Origin: Pseudomonadota bacterium
GTDB lineage: Bacteria > Myxococcota_A > UBA796 > SXON01
DNA: 64,000 nt
Direction: 5' to 3'
Assembly: GCA_005778355.1 (NCBI GenBank)
Contig: SXON01000213.1
Span: 1 to 64,000 of the forward strand
The first letter of the stretch is position 1, and every line of letters begins with the position of its first letter. Made by a program: the position numbers and the translations under genes. This document shows positions 16,947 through 24,256 of this stretch, in pieces. The notes under the pieces are model-generated. The model was given only the letters and a program-made list of their open reading frames with translations. It made no database searches and was not told where the DNA came from.

Positions 16947-17959
16947 GGGCGCTCGCCGGCGCCGCGCTCGGCCGTGCCGCGCTCAGCCGTCACCCAGGTG
17001 CAGGCGGGCACCCCGGCCACCACGTGCGCACGCTCGGCGGGCGAGAGCACAAAACCGTCGGTCTCCGCGGACAGCTCCTCGAGGAGCGCGCCCGCCAGGG
17101 AGCGCACCTCGGCGACTACCGTCCCCCGACGAGCGAAGTGGCCTGGGGTCACGCGGGGAACGAGCACGCCGCTGGTCGACGCGCGTGGCCCCGACTCGCG
17201 CCGCCACGGGCCACCACTCACGTGCGAAGCGTGTCGCGACGCGGGCTCGGCCACCAGCCCCATGCTGTGCAGGACGCCGGCCACCGCGCGCGTCGCGGTG
17301 TCGACCGCGTGCTCCTCGAGCACCAGCCGCGGACCGGCCTCCACGGTGACCGCCGGCACGCGCAGGCGGTTGAGCACCGCGCCGGTGAGCGAGCGATCGA
17401 GGCGGAATCGACTGTAGCGGTCGTCGGGGTATTCGCGCACCACGGTGAGACCCGTCGCGACCGCATACGACTCGGCGAGCGACTCCAGGTTGGCTCGCGC
17501 CTCGCCGCGCAGCGCCACGGCACGATCCACCAGCGCGTAGGGGATCGCGCCAGGTGCGTCGGCATGCAGGTCGACCAGCGCGTCGGGCCGCCGCGAGGCG
17601 ATGTCGCCCCAGGCCGCGGCGGCGAGGCGCTCGCTCGGTGAGCCTTCAGGGTCGCCCGGGAAAAGCCGGTTGAGGTCTTGCTCGTCCTCCGGCACTCGCC
17701 GCTGGCGACGTTCGAAGGCCTCGGGGTTGAGCGAGGGGTACAGGTGAACCGTGCCCCGCAAGAGCAGCGGCTCGAGGGCTTGCGCGAGGCGGATCACCGC
17801 GCCGGTGCCGGTGCACTCGTCGCCATGCACATTCGCGGTCACGACGACGACCGGTCCCCTCGGCTGCGGACGACGTCGGTCCTGGGGCGCGGTCACCGTG
17901 ATGACGACGATCTCCGCCGGGCGACCCGGAATGCTGGTGCGCGAGACGGCTCGTGGCAT
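16943..17959 (-). CDS. AstE/AspA-family zinc deacylase (succinylglutamate desuccinylase-like)
   Basis: A 338-residue protein; ATG 17959 overlaps the rlmI stop as TGATG. It has the M14-like zinc site: ANVHGDECTG (His and Glu ligands), then YPSLNPEAFERRQRRVPEDEQDLNRLFPG (the N-P-x-x-x-x-R and D-x-N-R substrate signature), VDLHADAPGAIPY (third ligand His) and VTVEAGPR (catalytic Glu). A C-terminal beta domain follows. Family members hydrolyse N-acyl amino acids or shorten small peptides. The neighbours (rRNA methyltransferases) do not point to arginine catabolism, so the substrate is unknown and it should not be called AstE. Confidence 0.85.
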   Translation of the reverse strand: MPRAVSRTSIPGRPAEIVVITVTAPQDRRRPQPRGPVVVVTANVHGDECTGTGAVIRLAQALEPLLLRGTVHLYPSLNPEAFERRQRRVPEDEQDLNRLFPGDPEGSPSERLAAAAWGDIASRRPDALVDLHADAPGAIPYALVDRAVALRGEARANLESLAESYAVATGLTVVREYPDDRYSRFRLDRSLTGAVLNRLRVPAVTVEAGPRLVLEEHAVDTATRAVAGVLHSMGLVAEPASRHASHVSGGPWRRESGPRASTSGVLVPRVTPGHFARRGTVVAEVRSLAGALLEELSAETDGFVLSPAERAHVVAGVPACTWVTAERGTAERGAGERP

Positions 17960-19140
17960 CAGTCCACCCCCACCACCCACGCCTTGAGGTAGTGGGACTC
18001 GGGGAAATGGAGGGCGGCGGGGTGATCGGGCGGGGGACAGGCCTCGTGGACGACGCGCAGGCGACGACCGGCACGCTCTGCCCCCTGGGACAGGGCGCCC
18101 GCGAACTGGCGAGGCGACTGGGTGCCGAGATTGCTGCAGGCCACCAGCCAGCCACCCGGCGACAGCACTCGTAGGCAGGCGGCCGCCAGGCGGGGCCAGT
18201 CTTTCTCACCCTGCCAGCTGCCCTCCTCGGAGCGAGAGTACCCGGGTGGGTCGACCACCACGACGTCGTGGAGCTGCCCGGTGCGGCGCAAGCGGTCGAG
18301 GGCCTTGAAGCCATCCTCCGTCCAGAAGCCGTGGGCAAGGGCGTCGAGACTGTTGAGCTCAAAGTTGCGACGCGCCCGCGCCAGGTGAGGCCCGGAGAGA
18401 TCGACGCTGTCCACCCGGAGCGCGCCGTGCGCCGCCGCCGACACCGAGAAGGCACCGGTGTGCGCGAACAGGTTGAGCACCCGCCGCCCCGTCCACCATG
18501 GGGCGAGCCAGCGGCGCAGCTCCCGCATGTCGGTGAACAAGCCCGCGTCCTTGCCCATGGCCGGGCGCACGGCGTAGCGAAGCCCCAGCTCAACGACCTC
18601 GATCTCACCGGGGTCGTCGCCTGCGACAGCCCGCGTGACGGGGGTCTTGCCGGCGTCGCGGGGGTCACGACGGTAGGTCGCCACTAGCGACGGCGCGTCG
18701 AGGACCTTCTGGACGAGCGGGACCACCGCGTCGAGCGACGGCGAGTCGAGCGTGATCACCGCGTGCCCCGCGTAGTCGTCCACCCGGATGCCCGGGAGGT
18801 CGTCGTTCTCGGCGTTCACCAGGCGCCGGGCGGTGGAGTCGACCGGGATGCGTCGCGACAGGGCCGCTTGCACGCGCCGCGTGAGGCCGGTCTCGAAGTC
18901 GCCATCGGCCTCGGCGAGAAGGCGGACGGCGATCCACCCGTCGTCGGCGATGCCCTGGCCCAGCGGCGTACCGTCTTCGGCCCGCACCCGGACGCGCTCT
19001 CCGGGGGCGGGACGGCCGCCCAGTACCTCCGCTGGGTACACCCAGGAAAAGCCGCGTCGCAGCCAAGAGGCCGAGTAGGCATTGACCGTGACCGCCCCGG
19101 CCGCGGTACGATCCGGGCGAGGACGCGACGGCGAGGGCAT
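17959..19140 (-). CDS. rlmI: Class I SAM-dependent rRNA methyltransferase, RlmI-like (23S rRNA m5C1962)
   Basis: A 393-residue protein: a PUA domain (YSASWLRRGFSWVYPAEV, residues 18-95), an EEHAD-like linker (VNAENDDLPGIRVDDYAG) and a Rossmann methyltransferase with VLNLFAHTGAFSV, DLSGPHLARARRNFELN and VVVDPPGYS. This architecture and length fit RlmI/YccW, which makes m5C1962 in 23S rRNA. No start codon exists between ATG 19140 and the PUA domain, so translation must begin there, and this ATG overlaps the ATG of pncB on the opposite strand. It is the first gene of an rlmI, deacylase, rsmI operon. Confidence 0.9.
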   Translation of the reverse strand: MPSPSRPRPDRTAAGAVTVNAYSASWLRRGFSWVYPAEVLGGRPAPGERVRVRAEDGTPLGQGIADDGWIAVRLLAEADGDFETGLTRRVQAALSRRIPVDSTARRLVNAENDDLPGIRVDDYAGHAVITLDSPSLDAVVPLVQKVLDAPSLVATYRRDPRDAGKTPVTRAVAGDDPGEIEVVELGLRYAVRPAMGKDAGLFTDMRELRRWLAPWWTGRRVLNLFAHTGAFSVSAAAHGALRVDSVDLSGPHLARARRNFELNSLDALAHGFWTEDGFKALDRLRRTGQLHDVVVVDPPGYSRSEEGSWQGEKDWPRLAAACLRVLSPGGWLVACSNLGTQSPRQFAGALSQGAERAGRRLRVVHEACPPPDHPAALHFPESHYLKAWVVGVD

Positions 19141-20458
19141 GGAACGACCGCTTTTCATCCCGGGGACGCGTGGGCTGGTGGGCGAGTTCTACCAGCTGGT
19201 GCTGGCCGCCGCCTACCATGGCGACGGCCTCTGGGGGGAGGCCACCTTCGACCTCTACCCGCGCGCCCTGCCCGAGGGCTGGGGCTACCTCGTGGCCGCA
19301 GGTCTCGAGCCCGCGCTGCAGACTGTGGAATCGCTCGCCTTCGCGGCTGATGAAATCAAGGCACTCCGTGAGCACCCCGTTTTCGCGAAGGTGCCGGGAG
19401 ATTTCTTCGACATGCTCGCCGAGCTGCGATTCGACGGCCAGGTGGCGGCGGTGCCGGAGGGCACGCCGATGTTCCCTGGCGAGCCGATGCTCAGACTCAC
19501 GGGAAGTCTGATCGCCTGCACCTTGCTGGAAACTCGCCTGCTGCAGCTCGTGGGGGCGTCCACGGCGGTGGCCACGCGAGCCGCGCGCCTCTGCGACGCG
19601 GCCGGCGAGGCCTCGATCTATGATTTTGGTTCACGACGTAACAGTAACGGCGAGGGCGCCCTCCTCGCGGCTCGGGCCGCGTACATCGGCGGCGCGGCGG
19701 GAACGACCAACGCGGCGGCGGCGCTGGTACTTGGGGTGCCGGCCTTCGGCACGATGTCGAGCACCTTCCTCGCCGCCTATGGCGACGACCAGCTCGCCTA
19801 CGACGCCTTCCGGCTCCACTTTCCCACCTTGGGCCACTACACGCTCCCCGACGACGATCCGGTGGACGGCGTGCGCCGTTTCGGACGCGCTCGCGAGCGG
19901 GTGTCGATCGTCCGCATCGATCACGACGATCTCGCCCGGAGCGCGCGCACCGTGCGGGAGGCGCTCGATCGTCATGGCATGCGCGAGGTGAAGATCCTCG
20001 GCTCGGGCCACCTCGACGAGCATCGTGTCGAGAAACTCCGCGCCAACCGCGCCCCGATCGACTGCTTCGCGGTGGGTCGCGCGCTGGCGCACGGAGGCGA
20101 GCCCGGCATGCGCATGGCCTTCCGGATCGCCGAGATGCAGCGCGGACCGGCTCGGGTGCCGGTCACGCGGCAAGGCTCCTCGACCTGGCCCGGCAATAAG
20201 CAGGTTGTGCGCTTCGAGGACCACGACCTGGTGTGCCTCGACGCCGAGTCGCCGATCTACGAGCGCCGGGGTGTGCCGCTCATGTCCACCGTGCTCTCGG
20301 CCGGCGCTCGTGTCGCGACGCCGCCGTCGCTTGACGAGCTTCGCGAACGCTGCTTGAGACTGGTCGGCGCCCTGCCCCCAGTGATCCGCGACCTCCGGCG
20401 CCCGGCCGCCCGCGAGATTCGTGTCAGCGACGGGCTTGCCGCCCAGAGCCTGCGCTAG
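19139..20458 (+). CDS. pncB: Nicotinate phosphoribosyltransferase
   Basis: A 439-residue protein matching nicotinate phosphoribosyltransferase from the N-terminal GLVGEFYQLVLAAAYH and ATFDLYPRALPEGWGYLVAA blocks to the IYDFGSRR and ILGSGHLDE blocks. It makes nicotinate mononucleotide from nicotinate and PRPP in NAD salvage. In the VPAFGTMSSTFLAAYGD segment the residue normally occupied by the phosphorylated active-site His (GTMAH in relatives) is Ser208, so ATP coupling may be lost. ATG 19139-19141 overlaps the rlmI start codon on the other strand (CATG). The gene converges with a cyclic-nucleotide-binding protein by a shared CTAG. Confidence 0.9.
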   Translation: MERPLFIPGTRGLVGEFYQLVLAAAYHGDGLWGEATFDLYPRALPEGWGYLVAAGLEPALQTVESLAFAADEIKALREHPVFAKVPGDFFDMLAELRFDGQVAAVPEGTPMFPGEPMLRLTGSLIACTLLETRLLQLVGASTAVATRAARLCDAAGEASIYDFGSRRNSNGEGALLAARAAYIGGAAGTTNAAAALVLGVPAFGTMSSTFLAAYGDDQLAYDAFRLHFPTLGHYTLPDDDPVDGVRRFGRARERVSIVRIDHDDLARSARTVREALDRHGMREVKILGSGHLDEHRVEKLRANRAPIDCFAVGRALAHGGEPGMRMAFRIAEMQRGPARVPVTRQGSSTWPGNKQVVRFEDHDLVCLDAESPIYERRGVPLMSTVLSAGARVATPPSLDELRERCLRLVGALPPVIRDLRRPAAREIRVSDGLAAQSLR

Positions 20459-20955
20459 ATCAGGCTCCCGCCCAGGGAGATCGCGATGTCTTCGGGCGCG
20501 AGCGTGGAGAGCCCGGCGAGCTCCGCCATGCGCTGGTTGGTGCCGCGCAGATCGCGCACCAGCTGCCGGCAGATCGCCATCAGGAAGCGCGCGCCGAGCG
20601 GCGTGCTCGCGTTGGACAAGCGCTGGAAGTCGTCGCCGAGGAGTTCCAGGACGCGCACCTCGCTGGCCGCATGGCAGCTCGCGGCGCGCAGGCCGCCGTC
20701 GATGAGTGCCACCGCGCCGAAGATGGCGCCGCGCTGCAGCACGCCGAGACGGGTGCGCTGCCCGCCGGGAAGGCGCCGGATCACTTCCACCTCGCCGCTG
20801 AGGAGGATGTAGGCGGCGCGAGCCTTCTCGCCCTGCTCGATGATCGCCGAGCCCGCCGGGAAGATCAGGGCGCGGCCGATGCTCCCCAGCACGTCGAGGT
20901 CGTGGTCGGGAAAGTCGCTGAGGCTGGCAACCTGGCGCAAGTCGGCGGCGTTCAT
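20455..20955 (-). CDS. Cyclic nucleotide-binding domain protein (second copy)
   Basis: A 166-residue protein with one cNMP-binding beta roll: FPAGSAIIEQGEKARAAYILLSGEVEVIRR, GAIFGAVALIDGGLRAASC (phosphate-binding cassette position, weakly conserved: FGAVALIDGGLRAAS lacks the canonical G-E and Arg-Ser/Thr-Ala-x-V pattern) and a C-terminal helix. There is no DNA-binding domain and no membrane segment. It overlaps the preceding cNMP-binding gene by ATGA. With the cyclase upstream it probably reads out the cyclic nucleotide or has lost binding and acts by protein contacts. Confidence 0.85.
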   Translation of the reverse strand: MNAADLRQVASLSDFPDHDLDVLGSIGRALIFPAGSAIIEQGEKARAAYILLSGEVEVIRRLPGGQRTRLGVLQRGAIFGAVALIDGGLRAASCHAASEVRVLELLGDDFQRLSNASTPLGARFLMAICRQLVRDLRGTNQRMAELAGLSTLAPEDIAISLGGSLI

Positions 20956-21467
20956 CGGGCGATCCTCTTGCTCACGTCGGCCAGCTCGGCGCGGAGGTCG
21001 CCACCGGGGTTGGTGAGCATCCGGTCGAGCTTGGACTCCAGCGAACGCAGGCGCGAACACACCTGGAGGGCCACGGTGCGCAGGATGCCCGTGGCGGCCG
21101 GGTGGCCGGCGGCGAGGAGGTCGGCGAAGGCGTGGGCGTCGATCACCAGCACCACCGTTTCTTCGACCGCGACCGCGCTCGCGGCGCGGGGCGCCGGGTC
21201 GATCAAGGCCATCTCGCCGAGGATGGAGCCCGGCGACTCCATCGCGATCACGAGGTCGGGACCGTCGGCCACGGCCACGCTGATCTGCACCGAGCCGCTC
21301 ACGACCACCATCACGCTGTCGGCGTACTCGCCCTCGCTGAAAATCCGCATTCCCGGCTTGTAGCGGAGACCGGTGCAACGCGTGGCCAGGGCCACGGCCT
21401 CATCGGGGCCGAGGGAGCTGAAGATGGGCAGCCGCCGGAGCAGGCGCGCGAGTTCGTGCAAGGGCAT
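20952..21467 (-). CDS. Cyclic nucleotide-binding domain protein (first copy)
   Basis: A 171-residue protein: LARLLRRLPIFSSLGPDEAVAL, MRIFSEGEYADSVMVVVSGSVQISV and the phosphate-binding cassette LGEMALIDPAPRAASAVA, which keeps the Gly-Glu and the Arg-Ala-Ala/Ser-Ala signature needed for cNMP binding. The C-terminal tail is an amphipathic helix (LRSLESKLDRM). No effector domain is attached, so the output must be through a partner. It lies 15 bases after the nucleotide cyclase gene and overlaps the second binding protein by ATGA, giving a three-gene signalling operon. Confidence 0.9.
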   Translation of the reverse strand: MPLHELARLLRRLPIFSSLGPDEAVALATRCTGLRYKPGMRIFSEGEYADSVMVVVSGSVQISVAVADGPDLVIAMESPGSILGEMALIDPAPRAASAVAVEETVVLVIDAHAFADLLAAGHPAATGILRTVALQVCSRLRSLESKLDRMLTNPGGDLRAELADVSKRIAR

Positions 21468-21482
21468 CTCGTTAGCTCGCCA

Positions 21483-23036
21483 TCAGTAGCTGGTTGGGCT
21501 CGCGTCGCGGATGGCGACGACGGTGGTGCCGAGGAGGAGGGCGTCGTTGACGCCGGCGAGGCGCGCAGCGGGCACGCGGACGGCCGGTCCCCGGGGAGGT
21601 AGCAGCACCGTGGGACAGGTCGGGTGGATGGGCTCCACCGTCACCCGGTCGCCCTCCACCGCCACCACCGTCTGGCGGCGACCGGTCAGCGACTTGTCCA
21701 TCGTGAAGTACTTTTCGCGAGCGCGGGCGGCGCGCGGGCCAGGGCACCAGCGGATGTTGTCCTGGCTGTTGCGGTCGGGCAAGAGGAGGCCCGGATGCTG
21801 CGGCTCGCGGCCGAGCTCCACGCGCTGGCCGCTCGCGACCCCCAGGCGGATCTGCGAGTCGCCGAGCAGCACGCCGAGGTAGCCCTCGGCGTTGAGCACG
21901 CTGTACTTGAAGCTGCCCGCAGAGGTGTGGATCACCATCCCGTCTTTGAGCGCCGCCGTGCTGTTGACCGGCGTGGACTGGCCGTCGATCACCGCGCCCG
22001 GGGCGAGCACGGCGAGCGTGGCGCCGGCGCTCGACACGTCGACGCGCACCACGGCGCGGTCGCTGTGGTTCACCCAGCGCCCGTCGGAGAGCAGGTCGTA
22101 GCTGTAGCCGGCCACCACCTCGGCGTAGGGGACGGCGGGGAGGCCCAGCCCCGCCAGCACGAGGTTGACCACCGAAACGGCGCCGCCGTCGAGGATGATG
22201 GTCTCGCTGCCCACCGGGCGGTGGACCGGGGCCGAGAGGCGAGCGATCGCCGCCTCGAGCGCGGCCGGGGTGCTGATGAGCATCCCGCGACCGTGTCGCG
22301 ACCACTCGATGCGTTCCGCAGGGCCGATGGCGTAGGCCTGGAGCCACAGGTGAGACGGGTCGACGATAGGCACGCTGTCGGCGGCCTGCGCGAGAGCTGG
22401 CGTGCCCACGCGATGGCCGACAAGGACGACGTGACCCGCGGGCGGCAAGCCGGGGACCGGGTCGCCGATCTTCCAGGTGACGAGCTTGCCCGTGCGCACG
22501 CCGGCGGCGAGCACGTCGGGCAGGATGCACTGGTGCTGGGGCACGGCGCGAAAGACCTCGACCTCGCCGGGGATGCCCTTGAGCGTATGTTTGCCCGTGC
22601 TGTCCCACGGGATCTCGGCCTGGTTCATGCAGTACCAGGTGCTGGCGGAGATCCAGACCTCACCGGCCGGGGTCTTGGCGTTGATGCGCGACGAGAGGTT
22701 GACGGTCTCGCCGAAGGCGTCGTTGCTCGTTTCCTCGACGTCGCCGGTGGCGCAGGACGCGCGGAAGGTGACGCCCCCTGCGGAGCCCGGCGCGTGGGCC
22801 TCGACGAGGTCGAGACAGGCACGGACCGCCTCGGTGGCGCTGTCGAACAGCGCCATGAAGCTGTCGCCCAGGCCCTTGACGATGCGACCGCCGCGGCGGG
22901 TGAGCACCGGCTCCACCATCGCCTGGTGCTGCGCCAGCAGCGTGCGCAGGGCCTCCCGATCGCTGTTGACGACCGACTTGGTGTAGTCGGCCATGTCGGT
23001 GAACACGACCGTCTGGGTGCGGGTTCGCGTATGCAC
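21483..23036 (-). CDS. Class III adenylate/guanylate cyclase with degenerate FHA-like C-terminus
   Basis: A 517-residue soluble protein. Residues 1-165 are a class III cyclase homology domain: VVFTDMADYT (first metal Asp), IVKGLGDSFMALF (second metal Asp and a Lys at the purine-specifying position), NDAFGETVNLSSRI (Asp of the specificity pair, transition-state Asn and Arg). These residues favour ATP as substrate. Residues 250-400 are beta-rich, and 405-450 (VELGREPQHPGLLLPD) resemble an FHA start without the Ser-x-x-His. No transmembrane segment is present. The two downstream cNMP-binding proteins are obvious effectors. It is divergent from the type II secretion operon, about 220 bases away. 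Confidence 0.9.
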   Translation of the reverse strand: MHTRTRTQTVVFTDMADYTKSVVNSDREALRTLLAQHQAMVEPVLTRRGGRIVKGLGDSFMALFDSATEAVRACLDLVEAHAPGSAGGVTFRASCATGDVEETSNDAFGETVNLSSRINAKTPAGEVWISASTWYCMNQAEIPWDSTGKHTLKGIPGEVEVFRAVPQHQCILPDVLAAGVRTGKLVTWKIGDPVPGLPPAGHVVLVGHRVGTPALAQAADSVPIVDPSHLWLQAYAIGPAERIEWSRHGRGMLISTPAALEAAIARLSAPVHRPVGSETIILDGGAVSVVNLVLAGLGLPAVPYAEVVAGYSYDLLSDGRWVNHSDRAVVRVDVSSAGATLAVLAPGAVIDGQSTPVNSTAALKDGMVIHTSAGSFKYSVLNAEGYLGVLLGDSQIRLGVASGQRVELGREPQHPGLLLPDRNSQDNIRWCPGPRAARAREKYFTMDKSLTGRRQTVVAVEGDRVTVEPIHPTCPTVLLPPRGPAVRVPAARLAGVNDALLLGTTVVAIRDASPTSY

Positions 23037-23109
23037 CGGTCTCCTCGGGGCGGCATCGTATCAAGAAACCACGGACCGGTCGCCCCGCACCGTGCTTCTC
23101 AGGCCCCGT

Positions 23110-23138
23110 GACGGCACGCGACGGCCACTGACGGACAC
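23110..23138. promoter_or_regulatory. Three GACGG..CAC direct repeats with 10-bp phasing upstream of gspC
   Basis: GACGGCAC, GACGGCCAC and GACGGACAC begin at 23110, 23120 and 23130, exactly one helical turn apart, between the divergent cyclase and secretion operons. This is the pattern of a cooperative regulator site. A TTGACA occurs near 23171 but no fitting -10 box was found. Confidence 0.35.
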
Positions 23139-23257
23139 TCTGTCACGAGCTGCCGCCCGCGGCTTGCCAAGTTGACAAGATGGCGAGACGGGCCGCGACG
23201 ACTTCGTTACCCTCGGCACTTCCCGCGTGGCCCGGATCTTGCTACGTGGGCGACCGC

Positions 23258-24256
23258 ATGCCCCGGCTGCCTCAACTCACCCGTGCCCGCGTTGTCACCG
23301 CGCTGGGCTTGTCTCTCGGAGCGGGCGTCGCCACGGGCGCCCTTGGCAGCGTCGTGCTCGGTACCTTCCTCGAGGTACCCGAGGGCGAGGAACTGCCCGA
23401 GATCGCCGATGCGCCCGATTTGGCCTCGGCCAAAGGCGACCGGTCCACGGAGCCTGGCGCGGCCGAGCCCGGCGAGATCGGATCGATGGTGCCGGGCGGC
23501 GACGGCCTCGGCGACCTCGCGAATGCCGACGACGGGGGCGGCGTCGGCTCGCGGCGCGCGCCGAGCAAGCGCAGCTACGTCGACACCATCGTGCGTCGCA
23601 ACATCTTCGACTCCGCCGCCACCTTCAGCAGCGAGGGCACCGACATCGCCTCGCAAGACTGCAAGGACTCGAAGGTCACCCTGCTGGCCACGGTGGTGGC
23701 CGACCTGGCCGAGTATTCGAGCGCGCTCATCTCCAGCGGCGGCAAGTCTTCGCGCGCCCTCGGCTACAAGGTGGGCGACGAGGTGGGCGGCGAAGGCCGC
23801 ATCCTCAGCATCGACCAGAAGAAGGTGTGCCTCGACGGCGGCGGCTGCATCTGCATGGGCTCCGACGCGCGTGGCCGCGGCCTCGCGGCCGCTGGGGCCG
23901 AGGGCACCGAGGAAGGCGGCGTCACCAAGGTGTCCGACACCAAGTTCATCGTCGACCGGGCCTTCATGGAGAAGCAGCTCGGCAACGTCGAGACCCTCGC
24001 CACCCAGATCCGCGCCGTCCCCAAGACGGAGAACGGCGAGATCGTCGGTTTCCGACTGTCGTCGGTGCGCAAGGGCAGCACCTTCGACAAGCTGGGCATC
24101 AAGAACGGCGACGTCGTCCACAACGTCAACGGCAAGGCGCTCACCAGCGCCGACGGCGCGCTCGGCGCCTACCAGACGCTGTCCGGCGAGAGCAATTTCA
24201 ATTTCGAGATCACCCGTCGTAATCAAAAGATGACGATCGAGTACGAGGTTCGCTGA
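23258..24256 (+). CDS. gspC: Type II secretion protein GspC with PDZ domain
   Basis: A 332-residue inner-membrane clamp protein. ATG 23258 is preferred over an upstream in-frame start because the transmembrane helix VVTALGLSLGAGVATGALGSVVLG follows directly. The periplasmic HR domain is seen as VRRNIFDSAA (the family's N-I-F motif), then VTLLATVVADLAEYSSALI and a VCLDGGGCICMG loop whose Cys pair may form a disulfide. A C-terminal PDZ domain (GFRLSSVRKGSTFDKLGIKNGDVV) completes the protein. GspC links the inner-membrane platform to the GspD secretin and helps choose substrates. It opens the operon and its TGA overlaps gspD as TGATG. Confidence 0.9.
   Translation: MPRLPQLTRARVVTALGLSLGAGVATGALGSVVLGTFLEVPEGEELPEIADAPDLASAKGDRSTEPGAAEPGEIGSMVPGGDGLGDLANADDGGGVGSRRAPSKRSYVDTIVRRNIFDSAATFSSEGTDIASQDCKDSKVTLLATVVADLAEYSSALISSGGKSSRALGYKVGDEVGGEGRILSIDQKKVCLDGGGCICMGSDARGRGLAAAGAEGTEEGGVTKVSDTKFIVDRAFMEKQLGNVETLATQIRAVPKTENGEIVGFRLSSVRKGSTFDKLGIKNGDVVHNVNGKALTSADGALGAYQTLSGESNFNFEITRRNQKMTIEYEVR

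Noticed and set aside
16943-17959. Calling the deacylase AstE of arginine catabolism
   Set aside because: No other ast gene is near; neighbours are rRNA methyltransferases. Only the zinc-site family is supported.
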